Assembly (NCBI GenBank): GCA_002437415.1
Contig: DJPL01000067.1
Span: forward strand, 1 to 12,117
DNA length: 12,117 nucleotides
Direction of reading: 5' to 3'
Origin: Ruminococcaceae bacterium UBA6413
GTDB lineage: Bacteria; Bacillota; Clostridia; Oscillospirales; Ruminococcaceae
The notes beneath the pieces are model-generated. The model saw only the letters and a list, made by a program, of their open reading frames with translations. It searched no databases and was not told the DNA's origin. The position numbers and the translations under genes were made by a program. Below, piece by piece: positions 1 to 7,660 of this stretch (within the stretch, counting starts at the first letter, position 1; each line of letters begins with the position of its first letter).

Positions 1-28
1 CCCAACTATTGACAAAGAGCCCATAAAA

Positions 29-57
29 ATAACCGCCCTGTTTTTCGGGGCGGTTAT
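29..57 (-). terminator. Rho-independent terminator of the SNF2-like/GHKL operon
   Basis: A perfect 10-bp stem (29-38 with 48-57, arms ATAACCGCCC/GGGCGGTTAT) with a 9-base loop. Read on the minus strand it is followed by TTTTAT. It lies just past the stop codon of the large GHKL ATPase gene and is placed to end the two-gene minus-strand transcript. Confidence 0.85.
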
Positions 58-61
58 ATGT

Positions 62-3000
62 TTAATTCTGTGCTTCGGTATCGTTGTTTTCGCTATTGTC
101 GGGGGTTTCTGTAGCATACTCGTCCGACAGGTTATCTTCGATCCACTTAGCCATCATAAGCGGTGAAAGAATGATATCCATTGTCTTCTGTTCGCCGTCG
201 CTGACGCTTTCCATTGTGACTATCTCACCCTGTTCGCGTCCCTCGCTGCCGATGATATCGTATGTCAGCTGGCAACGGTACTTGATTGTGCATAGCAGGA
301 ACTCGGGCGGGATAACATCGCAGGTGGAGATCTCATCAAGCCATACGAACGGGCTCATACCGCCTATGCTGATGTCCTCAATTATCCAACCGCTTGCGGC
401 ATAGGAGTCGTTTGCACACATATAAAGAGAGAACTTGAACTTTTCTTCTCTGTCGTCCTTGAACAGACCGACCTCAAAGCTCTTTATAACGTAGTTGTTG
501 ATAATGCTGGACTCAAATCCGCAACACGAGCAGGTTCCGCCGTAGCCGAACATCGTACCGTTGATATCCTTTGCAAAGTAGTTGCGGTAAACACGCAGAT
601 TTGAAAGGTTACGCAGTGCCTTGTACTTTGTACGCAGGAATGCAAGCTCGCCTGCCGTGATTGAGGGCAGAGGCTTGTAGTAGTACGGGATCTGATCGAG
701 AAGAACCTGGTTCGGTTCTTCCGTGCTTGAATAGAACTGGCTGAGAACATTGTTGTTTTCGCCTATCAGCAGATATTCGACGTACTTTGCAAACTCGGGC
801 TTTGTGCAGTCGTCACGCAGTACAACGTACTTTGTGATGTTGTTGCGCTCTTCCTCTGTTATCGGGTCGTTTATGTCAATAATGCGTATGATCTTGTCTT
901 TCTCGCCGAGGAGCGCTATGCGGGGGATCTTAAGGTCGCATATATAAAGGTTCGGGATTACTGCCGATACCTTTTCGTCGGTGAGGTTGTTTTCGCGCAG
1001 TAAGCTCATCAGAGAGGACTTTTCAAATGAGTAGCCCGACTTCATAAACGGGAAGTCGAATACACGTCCGTTGAACATACCGCAGTTGATAAGTGCGTAT
1101 ACGTCGCCGATTATTTCAAGAAGGTCGGCGTTGGTGATACTGCTCGGTATCATAAACTGCTTGCCGTAAGCGGCAAATCTGAACTTCTTGTTGATATCGA
1201 GCTGGAGCGTGATATCACTGCCTTGCTGTTTCATCTCACGCAGGAAGGTCATTGTGTCCTTGCCCTGTGTGAAGCTGTTTATCAGCATATTTATGACTTC
1301 GTTGTATATCTGGTGATTTTCAAAGCTGTTCTTGTGGGCAACTATGCAGTCGTAAGCACGCTTGAGGTTGTGTACCGTCATTCGCGCAACGTCAAAGTTG
1401 TGGGTGATGTCACGGTAATGTACGTTGAACTGGAAGTATCTCATTCCTATCTTGTAGTCCTGACCGTACATTGTGTCGAACAGACCGAGCGCACCGATAA
1501 GCGCTTCTTCATCGGCGACCGCATCGTTTATAACGTACTTGCCGAGCTTTAAGCTTACTATGCTCCTGAAGCCGAAGCTTAAGTCAAAGTCCTTGATAGC
1601 GGGGTTCTTCTCGCTGTCGAGAACATAGGTATTGCCGTCAAAGTTAAAGTTGTAGCAGAATTCTCTGCCTTCCTCCTCCGTTTCCTCGTCGATCCAGTTG
1701 TAGCTTGCCATTATGATGTTTTCGGGCATATCCGCTACGTCCTTGCGCATCTTGGCAAGCTCGTCCTCGATATACTCGGTGAACGCCGCGCCGCTTTCAT
1801 GCTCCTGCTTTGAAACGTGGTCGGTCATTGAGAAGAAGCCGAGCTGTTTTACCTCGGAGTAGGGCATAGCCTCAGTCTTGCCGGGGAGCAGGAGTGATAT
1901 GCTGTTATGGAACACGCTGCGCAGGTCGCCGACCATTACGCTGGTCGTCAGATAGTTGCTGAAGAACTCAAATACATAATGCTTCGGACGCATATAGTAC
2001 TTTTCGGAATTTGTCCTTTTCAGCAGTTCAAGCACAAAGTAACGTGAGTACTTGTCTATCATGAACTTGAGATCCCTGTTTATAGCCTCGGAGACCTCTT
2101 CCTCACACTCGTGGCGTATGCCTGTTCTGTGGGTCGTGATGTATGAGTTCGGCACGCTTATGAAGAATGCCGACAGCTTTTCCTTGATAAAATCCTCGCC
2201 TGTTGACTTGATAAGACCTGTCAGCTCATAGGTAGAGAAGTAGTTGTACTTATCAAGCAGTACCCTTACGATCGTATCGCGTCTTGCGGCTGATACGGCA
2301 AACGGAATGAGGTATACAAAGCCCTCGTTTTCGTGCCAGATGAACTCAATAACGCTCTTGCCGTTCTGAAGAAAACGTACTGTCGGGTCATCGTCGGGGG
2401 TCTTCTGGTAACGGATAACCTTATATACGGCAAGGGGCTTGCCCATATCCATTACTGCTATATTGAAGGTACGGTTGGGGTTTTCCGCCTCGCCGAATCT
2501 TCCGAGCTGTTTCTTTCTGATAAAAGCAAAGCAGAACTCAACAAGGTTTATGTATTCGCCCTTGTGGATAGTGAGATTTACAAGGTTCTCCTTTATCTTT
2601 GCCTGCTCTTCCTCAGATACCTTGAAGATTATCTCGGTGCCCTTGAATACGGGGGCGGTGAGATTGAGCTCTCTTATCTTGAGTATTCCGGCATCGTTTA
2701 CTATTCTGAAACTAAAGTTGTTGGAGCGTAGCTTCAGCCATTCTACATTCATGAATACGCTCTTTGAGCCTACGCCGAAACGACCCTCACGGGACTTGTC
2801 ACCGTCGCTTCTGCCTATACTGAGATAGTAAAGTATCTGCTCAAGCGTGAAGCCGTCCTCGTTGTATGTCAGCCTTACCTCGCCGTCCTGCTCAAAGTTG
2901 AACAGTACCTTGATATCGGGGTCGGAGTAGTAACAACCGAATGTATTTTGTAAAAGCTCTCTGATTATCGACTCCTTGGGATAGTCGCTTACCGACAGAG

Positions 3001-3196
3001 AAGCGTTGTACGGAGTACGTCCGCCGAATACCGAGTTGAAATAATCCTTGAACGGAGTGCTGTCGGCTTCACCTGTGTAAAGCAGGTTCTGCATCTTCAT
3101 CAGCGACTGTTCCATTACCTCGCGGTTTTCGTTGGCGTGCGCCTGATAAAAGTCGCCTAAAAGTCCCGCGATTTCTTCGTTACGAAAAGCCTCCAC
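62..3196 (-). CDS. Large Hsp90/sacsin-like GHKL ATPase-domain protein (1044 aa), function unknown
   Basis: A cytosolic protein with no signal peptide or membrane segment visible. Residues about 70-200 carry a GHKL (Bergerat-fold) ATP-binding site. The N-box is R79-E80-L-L-Q-N84, where E80 and N84 would be the catalytic Glu and Mg-binding Asn. A G1-like NEDGF follows at 112-116 and a G2 box, GRFGVGSKSVF, at 138-148. This form (N-x-x-x-F plus GxFGxGxKSVF) is typical of Hsp90-like and sacsin-type ATPases rather than histidine kinases. The remaining 800 or so residues are unrecognised. Near the C-terminus, C889, C891, C892 and C927 (in MCAND) could form a small zinc site, and the last 25 residues are acidic and disordered. 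The start is GTG, one base after the stop of the upstream SNF2-like gene, with AGGGAG 9 bases upstream inside that gene, so translation is probably coupled. A nucleotide-driven conformational machine working with the SNF2-like partner is an inference. The ATPase fold is secure and the role is not. Confidence 0.85.
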   Translation of the reverse strand: MEAFRNEEIAGLLGDFYQAHANENREVMEQSLMKMQNLLYTGEADSTPFKDYFNSVFGGRTPYNASLSVSDYPKESIIRELLQNTFGCYYSDPDIKVLFNFEQDGEVRLTYNEDGFTLEQILYYLSIGRSDGDKSREGRFGVGSKSVFMNVEWLKLRSNNFSFRIVNDAGILKIRELNLTAPVFKGTEIIFKVSEEEQAKIKENLVNLTIHKGEYINLVEFCFAFIRKKQLGRFGEAENPNRTFNIAVMDMGKPLAVYKVIRYQKTPDDDPTVRFLQNGKSVIEFIWHENEGFVYLIPFAVSAARRDTIVRVLLDKYNYFSTYELTGLIKSTGEDFIKEKLSAFFISVPNSYITTHRTGIRHECEEEVSEAINRDLKFMIDKYSRYFVLELLKRTNSEKYYMRPKHYVFEFFSNYLTTSVMVGDLRSVFHNSISLLLPGKTEAMPYSEVKQLGFFSMTDHVSKQEHESGAAFTEYIEDELAKMRKDVADMPENIIMASYNWIDEETEEEGREFCYNFNFDGNTYVLDSEKNPAIKDFDLSFGFRSIVSLKLGKYVINDAVADEEALIGALGLFDTMYGQDYKIGMRYFQFNVHYRDITHNFDVARMTVHNLKRAYDCIVAHKNSFENHQIYNEVINMLINSFTQGKDTMTFLREMKQQGSDITLQLDINKKFRFAAYGKQFMIPSSITNADLLEIIGDVYALINCGMFNGRVFDFPFMKSGYSFEKSSLMSLLRENNLTDEKVSAVIPNLYICDLKIPRIALLGEKDKIIRIIDINDPITEEERNNITKYVVLRDDCTKPEFAKYVEYLLIGENNNVLSQFYSSTEEPNQVLLDQIPYYYKPLPSITAGELAFLRTKYKALRNLSNLRVYRNYFAKDINGTMFGYGGTCSCCGFESSIINNYVIKSFEVGLFKDDREEKFKFSLYMCANDSYAASGWIIEDISIGGMSPFVWLDEISTCDVIPPEFLLCTIKYRCQLTYDIIGSEGREQGEIVTMESVSDGEQKTMDIILSPLMMAKWIEDNLSDEYATETPDNSENNDTEAQN

Positions 3197-3197
3197 C

Positions 3198-5186
3198 TTA
3201 CATCACTCCCTCATTGTATTTTTTCATAAATTGTCTGAAAGTTTCCTGTATCATAAAGTTGTCGGTGAGATACCGCCACGAATTAAGCAATACAGGCATC
3301 TTTACCGTGTCGGGGAGCTCATTTACGCATAAACGCAGCTCTGCGCTCTTGTTATCGGTAATGAAATTCTCAAATGCCTTTTCTGCGGCGCGTATGCCCG
3401 ATGAAATATCAGCTGCGGCACAACGCTCCTTATATGCCCGGAACTGCTCGCTGTAAAGGCTTTCTTCAAGCTGTGTTCCGCCGAGCGCGACTATATGCTG
3501 CTGTTCGTCAAGATAGAGCAGAGCGCCGCCGAAACGCTCCAGCGCTTCCTTTATCATCGGCTTCAGCACCTTTTCCTCGGTCGAGGCATTTTCCTTTATC
3601 CTGTTTTCAATGCCGAAGGCACGGTATATCTTGTCGAGCTTCAGCTTTGTATATTCGTGTGTCTTTGCCGCAGTAGCTATATCTATTGACGGCGATATGT
3701 TGTAATCACTCCTGAACTGGGTGATCACATCGTGGCAGTTTGAAACCTCGCCCGTGTACGAGCATACATACTGTAGATCTCTTATGCCGTCCGTTATCAG
3801 CTGTGCGGCGTTCGGAAGGTCAAACAGCACGTTTCTGCCGGGAAGTCCTGCAACTATGCTCTTGTATATCTTTCCGAAGAGTACCTTTGACAGCATTCTT
3901 GAATCGAACAGCTTGTTCTTGTCGGAGAATACGATAAATTCTCTTGACTGCTCGTTCTTTCCGCCGTGACGTGCGGCACGCTGTTCAAATATAACCGGGC
4001 TGTCGGGCAGCTCATAGTTGAATATATGAGTAAAGCGCTTTACCTGCGGGCTTATAGAGCCTATCTTGTCAACGGTAAGAACTATTCTCGCGTTGTCGCG
4101 CGTGTCGTTTGTGAAGTTATCGTATCTTGTGTTGAAGATATCGCCCCTGTCGATCTTGAGCAGTCCATTGATATTCGGATACAGGGCGGAAATAACCTTT
4201 TTCAGATAAAGGATAGTCGAGCCTGTCACGCAGTATACCACGGCGCGGTTCTCAGAACCCTTGAGCACATCGTCAAGCTTTGTGAGGAAGCAGTCGAGCT
4301 TCTTGTCGACATCGCGCAATTCCCTGACATCGGCTACGTTGTATGTGGGCTTGGTGTAGGTCTTTTTCGCTTCAAGACCGTATTCTTCAAAGATATTGCC
4401 GCCTTGCGCGTACAGCGGAAGTCCTGTCTTTATATCGATGAGTCTGCGTGAATTTGAAATGAAATCCTGTGAGAACTCATATTCAAGCATTGTAACGTTT
4501 CTTGAAACCTCGCCGTTGTATACGGACTTGTCAAAATAGCGCATAACGGGTGTATAGGGGTTGAAACATATAGTCTTTTCGTCAAAGCTTATGCTATCAA
4601 CTGCCGCCGCCTTGCTTTCGTCTGCGAGAAGGCTCTTTACAAGTCCCTTTATCTCGTCATAGCTCTGAGTATAGCCACAGGGAACAGGGCTCAGTATCAC
4701 GAGCTTTTCAGCCTTTGCGCGTATATGCTCGGTATAAAGCTCGCAGTGCATTCCCGAGGTGCTAAGCCCGGCATCGATTATGACCAGATCCCATGTAAGA
4801 CCCGCATCGGCAAACTTCTGCATAAGAGGATTGTCCGCTTCAAGTGCTTCTTCTGCGATTATATATGTATTTGACGTGTTTTCGTTAAAGTAGGTGATAG
4901 CCTTTGACGAGCCCGATATCATCTTGAAATCGACACCGTTTGAGGTTACTACCGAGCGGTACCAGCTGTGCATAAGGTGTCGCGGGCATATCAGCAGGAT
5001 ATTGGGTGCCTGCTTTTCAAGTACGGTATCAAGTATGCTTACCTGAGCCTTTGTCGCTTTGTCCGCTCCGTATTCGTCAAGGACAAGGCAAAAGCCGAAT
5101 TTATTTAACTTTTCGTGAAAAGAACAGCTAATCGCACTTATATCTTTGCCATAGTACGATATCCATTTGATCTCTTCGGTATTCAC
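3198..5186 (-). CDS. SNF2/RapA-like helicase-fold protein with degenerate ATPase motifs (662 aa)
   Basis: The two-RecA-lobe layout of a SNF2-family DNA translocase can be followed, but key residues are lost. At the motif I position, residues 36-47 read LDEYGADKATKA, against LADEMGLGKTxxA in the family: the Lys remains, while the preceding Gly is Asp and the Thr is Ala. The motif Ia region is ICPRHLMHSW. Motif II, normally DEAH, reads IIDAGLS at about 136-142. The C-terminal lobe has AVVYCVTGSTILYLKK (about 315-330), IFNYELPDSP (about 388-397) and a motif VI-like EQRAARHG (401-408). No membrane segment is seen. The frame is open to a GTG at 5216, but I choose the GTG at 5186 because GGAGGG lies exactly 7 bases upstream of it; the upstream GTG would add 10 residues and has no ribosome binding site. 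It is the first gene of a two-gene operon with the GHKL ATPase. A DNA-binding scaffold or weak translocase is plausible, but the substrate is unknown. Confidence 0.8.
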   Translation of the reverse strand: MNTEEIKWISYYGKDISAISCSFHEKLNKFGFCLVLDEYGADKATKAQVSILDTVLEKQAPNILLICPRHLMHSWYRSVVTSNGVDFKMISGSSKAITYFNENTSNTYIIAEEALEADNPLMQKFADAGLTWDLVIIDAGLSTSGMHCELYTEHIRAKAEKLVILSPVPCGYTQSYDEIKGLVKSLLADESKAAAVDSISFDEKTICFNPYTPVMRYFDKSVYNGEVSRNVTMLEYEFSQDFISNSRRLIDIKTGLPLYAQGGNIFEEYGLEAKKTYTKPTYNVADVRELRDVDKKLDCFLTKLDDVLKGSENRAVVYCVTGSTILYLKKVISALYPNINGLLKIDRGDIFNTRYDNFTNDTRDNARIVLTVDKIGSISPQVKRFTHIFNYELPDSPVIFEQRAARHGGKNEQSREFIVFSDKNKLFDSRMLSKVLFGKIYKSIVAGLPGRNVLFDLPNAAQLITDGIRDLQYVCSYTGEVSNCHDVITQFRSDYNISPSIDIATAAKTHEYTKLKLDKIYRAFGIENRIKENASTEEKVLKPMIKEALERFGGALLYLDEQQHIVALGGTQLEESLYSEQFRAYKERCAAADISSGIRAAEKAFENFITDNKSAELRLCVNELPDTVKMPVLLNSWRYLTDNFMIQETFRQFMKKYNEGVM

Positions 5187-5193
5187 TAGATCA

Positions 5194-5199
5194 CCCTCC
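5194..5199 (-). promoter_or_regulatory. Ribosome binding site deciding the SNF2-like gene start
   Basis: GGAGGG on the minus strand, 7 bases before GTG at 5186. It lies inside the longer frame that begins at 5216 and therefore favours the shorter protein. Confidence 0.7.
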
Positions 5200-5239
5200 G
5201 CTCTGCCCGCGTACACAAGGCGGGCTGAATAATATAACT

Positions 5240-5268
5240 ATTATAATACATTTGAGCATTTTTTACAA
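5240..5268 (-). promoter_or_regulatory. Sigma-A promoter of the SNF2-like/GHKL operon
   Basis: On the minus strand TTGTAA (5268-5263) and a perfect TATAAT (5245-5240) are separated by 17 bases. Transcription would start near 5233, leaving a leader of about 47 bases before GTG at 5186. It is divergent from the deacetylase promoter. Confidence 0.7.
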
Positions 5269-5406
5269 CCGATATTTTGCATTTTATAGAATTTCAATAA
5301 ATTTTTACGCTCAAATTTAGCAAAAAGCGACAAAAACCGCTGTGGTATATATAGCTATGATGTGAGAAAAAATTCACGGAAATTTCTTCACATTGTTCGA
5401 CTATAC

Positions 5407-5435
5407 TTGACAAAACACGATAAATATAGTATGAT
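5407..5435 (+). promoter_or_regulatory. Sigma-A promoter of the deacetylase-bactofilin cluster
   Basis: TTGACA (5407-5412), a 17-base spacer and TATGAT (5430-5435): a near-consensus vegetative promoter. The -10 is embedded in the small palindrome AGTAT-G-ATACT (5428-5438), which could be a repressor site or chance. The leader is short, about 25 bases. Confidence 0.8.
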
Positions 5436-5450
5436 ACTGGTATATGTCAA

Positions 5451-5457
5451 AGGGGAG
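5451..5457 (+). promoter_or_regulatory. Ribosome binding site deciding the deacetylase start
   Basis: AGGGGAG is 8 bases before TTG at 5466. The other in-frame candidates, GTG at 5457 and 5460, overlap or touch this site and so cannot use it. Confidence 0.6.
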
Positions 5458-5465
5458 TGGTGCGC

Positions 5466-6563
5466 TTGTATTTCGGTAGCGTCAGATTTTTCAAGCATCT
5501 GATACTGACTGTTACGGCTTTGCTTATAATCGTGCCTACAGTGCTTTGTATAATTCTTGCAGTAGACAACGGCAAAAAGTCGGCAGAGATAGACAGGCTC
5601 AATTCGTGCCTGTCGGCACAGGATATATCGTCTTCGGCGACAGAAAATTCCGATAATTCCGCTGACAGCAACAGCTCGGCGGACAACACAAAAAAGGCGG
5701 AGCCTTCTGTGACCGAAAGCAAGCCTGTAGATTTAGACTCGGCACCGGTATCGATATGGAATTCGGAGTCGGAGGTTTCATCGCAGTCGGAAGCTTCATC
5801 ACAGTCCGAAACCACGCCGGATACAACAAACGAGCCGGTAAGCGTACCCGAAAGCAGTGAAGATCCCGAGGACAGCAGTGATGCCGACAAGTCATATGCT
5901 GAGCTTTATCCCGAGCTTTACACGGATAAATATGACGGCGAATATGAGGACAGCGCGAATACCGTATATCTTACTTTCGATGACGGACCTTCGGTGCTGA
6001 CTGAGAACCTGCTGTATTATTTACGACAGGAGGACGTAAAGGCAACATTCTTTGTTGTTCCCGAGCGTACAGAATACTGTTATTCATTGCTCAAAGAAAT
6101 AAGCGACGCGGGACATACGATAGGTATCCATTCCGCTTCTCACGATTACGAAAAGATATATGCCTCGGTCGACGCTTTTCTTTACGATTTCAAGCAAGCG
6201 TATGACATAGTGCTTGAGGCTACGGGAAAAGCACCCGATATATACAGATTTCCCGGCGGCAGTATAAACGACTACAACGCAGATACGCGTGACGATATAA
6301 TAGCGGAGATGGACCGCAGAGGATTTACATATTTCGACTGGAACGTGGACAGCAACGACTGGCAGGGCTACGGCTGGACAACGCTTTACACAAATGTGCT
6401 CGCCGACGCGCAGGAGTTTTCAACGCCTGTGATACTGTTCCATAATACAGGCGACCGCGACAATACGGTGCTTGTGATAGAGGATATCATCAAGGCACTT
6501 AAAGGCAAAGGATATAAATTCGGCAGTCTTTCGCAGAAGACCGAACCGATCCAATTTCAATAA
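5466..6563 (+). CDS. Membrane-anchored polysaccharide (peptidoglycan) deacetylase, CE4/NodB family
   Basis: Carbohydrate esterase family 4 enzyme, most likely removing N-acetyl groups from peptidoglycan sugars outside the cell. Counted from the TTG start there is a single hydrophobic segment (about 11-33) with a few basic residues before it, giving a cytoplasmic N-terminus. A Ser/Glu/Asp-rich linker (about 45-145) follows, then the NodB domain (about 165-362). All five CE4 motifs are present: TFDDGPS (170-176) with the catalytic and metal Asp; HSASH (222-226), the two metal His; RFPGGS (261-266); DWNVDSNDW (about 291-299); and ILFHNT (about 323-328) with the catalytic His. The linker would carry the domain into the wall. 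The start is taken as TTG 5466 because of ribosome binding site spacing; GTG at 5457 would add three residues. The bactofilin gene follows 29 bp downstream without a terminator, suggesting joint expression and a role in wall remodelling. The natural substrate (GlcNAc or MurNAc) cannot be read from the sequence. Confidence 0.93.
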   Translation: MYFGSVRFFKHLILTVTALLIIVPTVLCIILAVDNGKKSAEIDRLNSCLSAQDISSSATENSDNSADSNSSADNTKKAEPSVTESKPVDLDSAPVSIWNSESEVSSQSEASSQSETTPDTTNEPVSVPESSEDPEDSSDADKSYAELYPELYTDKYDGEYEDSANTVYLTFDDGPSVLTENLLYYLRQEDVKATFFVVPERTEYCYSLLKEISDAGHTIGIHSASHDYEKIYASVDAFLYDFKQAYDIVLEATGKAPDIYRFPGGSINDYNADTRDDIIAEMDRRGFTYFDWNVDSNDWQGYGWTTLYTNVLADAQEFSTPVILFHNTGDRDNTVLVIEDIIKALKGKGYKFGSLSQKTEPIQFQ

Positions 6564-6592
6564 ATAATTCTGATTTCAAGAAAGGGATAACA

Positions 6593-7600
6593 ATGGGAAT
6601 CAAGGATAATTTTTCGCAGGCTATGAAGGAGCTTACAAATCCCAGATCGTCCGAAAACCGCAAAGAGGTCAAGGACGTTGCGGCATATATGAATGATACT
6701 GCCGATACACAGTCGGGTGAAGCCGCACAGAATGCACAGCCAAAGCAGGACAATGTGCAGTCTTCACAGACTTTTACGGGAAATGCTCAGGAGCAGAATG
6801 TTCAGAATGTACAGCAGGGTACAGCGGCAAACAGCGGCTTTTCGGGTCAGAATGCCGGACAGGATTTTTCACAGCGCATAGCCCGTGATATGAATGACCG
6901 GTATAATCAGAACAACGGCTTTGCACAGAATATGCAGAGTGCACAGAATGCGGGATTTGCTCAGAACGCTCAGGATAACAGCTTTAATCAGGGTATGCAG
7001 AACAATATGAACGACCGTAATAACGGCTTTGCGCAGAATATGCAGAATTCGCAGAACGGCGGTTTTGCACAGGATAACGGCGGATCGGGCTTCGGCGGTA
7101 CACCCTTTGCAGGCGGTATGAGAGCGGACAGCACTCAGGAAATGACGGTTATTTCAAAGAATACAATGATCGACGGCAATGTGCGTTCATTCGCCGATAT
7201 GAAGATAGACGGCAATATAAAGGGCAACGTTGAAACTACAAAGAATATAAACATCAACGGCAAGGTCGTAGGCGACCTCACCTGCGATAACATCAGTATG
7301 AAAAACTCAGCTATCCAGGGTAACGTTCGCCTTAAGGGTCAGGCTGTTATGGCAAACGACTCAATGCTGATAGGCGACCTTACATCTCAGGTAGCTCAGC
7401 TCAACGGTAAGATAAAGGGCAATATCGAGATCTCGGGCAAGATACAGCTTGACAGGGATTCTGTTATAATCGGTGATATCAAGGCAGGCTCTATCGCTAT
7501 ATCGGACGGCGCGGTCATAAACGGTTTTGTAACAACGACTTACCTTTCGAAGGACGAAAGCGCAAACATCTTCCCCGAAAGCATAGCGCTCGGAGAATAA
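6593..7600 (+). CDS. Bactofilin (polymer-forming cytoskeletal protein, DUF583) with Q/N-rich extension
   Basis: Residues about 184-318 form the bactofilin core: short strands with recurring hydrophobic-x-G/D-N/G turns (TMIDGNV, MKIDGNIKGNV, ININGKVVGDL, SAIQGNV, AQLNGKIKGNI, SVIIGDI, AVINGFV), the pattern of the right-handed beta-helix that polymerises without nucleotide. No transmembrane segment is present. The first 30 or so residues are charged and may be an amphipathic membrane-contacting helix. Residues about 45-180 are extremely rich in Gln, Asn, Gly and Ala and contain two diverged copies of an MNDR-NNGFAQNMQ-QN-GFAQ unit (100-123 and 139-160). Typical bactofilins have only short tails, so this extension is unusual. 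ATG 6593 is preceded by AAAGGGA at suitable spacing. Its place directly after a peptidoglycan deacetylase fits the known habit of bactofilins of positioning wall-modifying enzymes; that link is inferred here. Confidence 0.93.
   Translation: MGIKDNFSQAMKELTNPRSSENRKEVKDVAAYMNDTADTQSGEAAQNAQPKQDNVQSSQTFTGNAQEQNVQNVQQGTAANSGFSGQNAGQDFSQRIARDMNDRYNQNNGFAQNMQSAQNAGFAQNAQDNSFNQGMQNNMNDRNNGFAQNMQNSQNGGFAQDNGGSGFGGTPFAGGMRADSTQEMTVISKNTMIDGNVRSFADMKIDGNIKGNVETTKNININGKVVGDLTCDNISMKNSAIQGNVRLKGQAVMANDSMLIGDLTSQVAQLNGKIKGNIEISGKIQLDRDSVIIGDIKAGSIAISDGAVINGFVTTTYLSKDESANIFPESIALGE
6890..7072 (+). repeat. Two-copy direct repeat inside the bactofilin gene
   Basis: The stretches 6890-6961 and 7007-7072 encode two related units, with peptides beginning MNDR, sharing NGFAQNMQ and ending GFAQ. 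The DNA matches closely (for example GGCTTTGC-CAGAATATGCAGA in both) with some third-position changes and a small in-frame length difference. This suggests an old duplication within the Q/N-rich segment. Confidence 0.7.
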
Positions 7601-7618
7601 GCATATTATTAAACATTC

Positions 7619-7640
7619 AGCCCTGCTATGCGGGGCTTTT
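7619..7640 (+). terminator. Hairpin terminator or attenuator between the bactofilin and HD genes
   Basis: AGCCCTGC-TAT-GCGGGGCT (one G-T pair, 8-bp stem, 7619-7637) followed by TTTTGTTG. It lies 19 bases after the bactofilin stop and about 20 bases before the start of the HD gene. No obvious promoter lies between, so the HD gene is probably expressed by read-through at lower level. Confidence 0.7.
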
Positions 7641-7660
7641 GTTGACTTAGGAGAATTATT

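Noticed and set aside
5350..5400. Repeated TTCAC and GAAATTTC elements upstream of the deacetylase promoter
   Set aside because: The elements are short and irregular, and no consistent spacing or known operator could be assigned.
5447..5895. Minus-strand frames opposite the deacetylase N-terminus
   Set aside because: They are shadows of the Ser/Glu-rich linker, whose repetitive codons keep other frames open.
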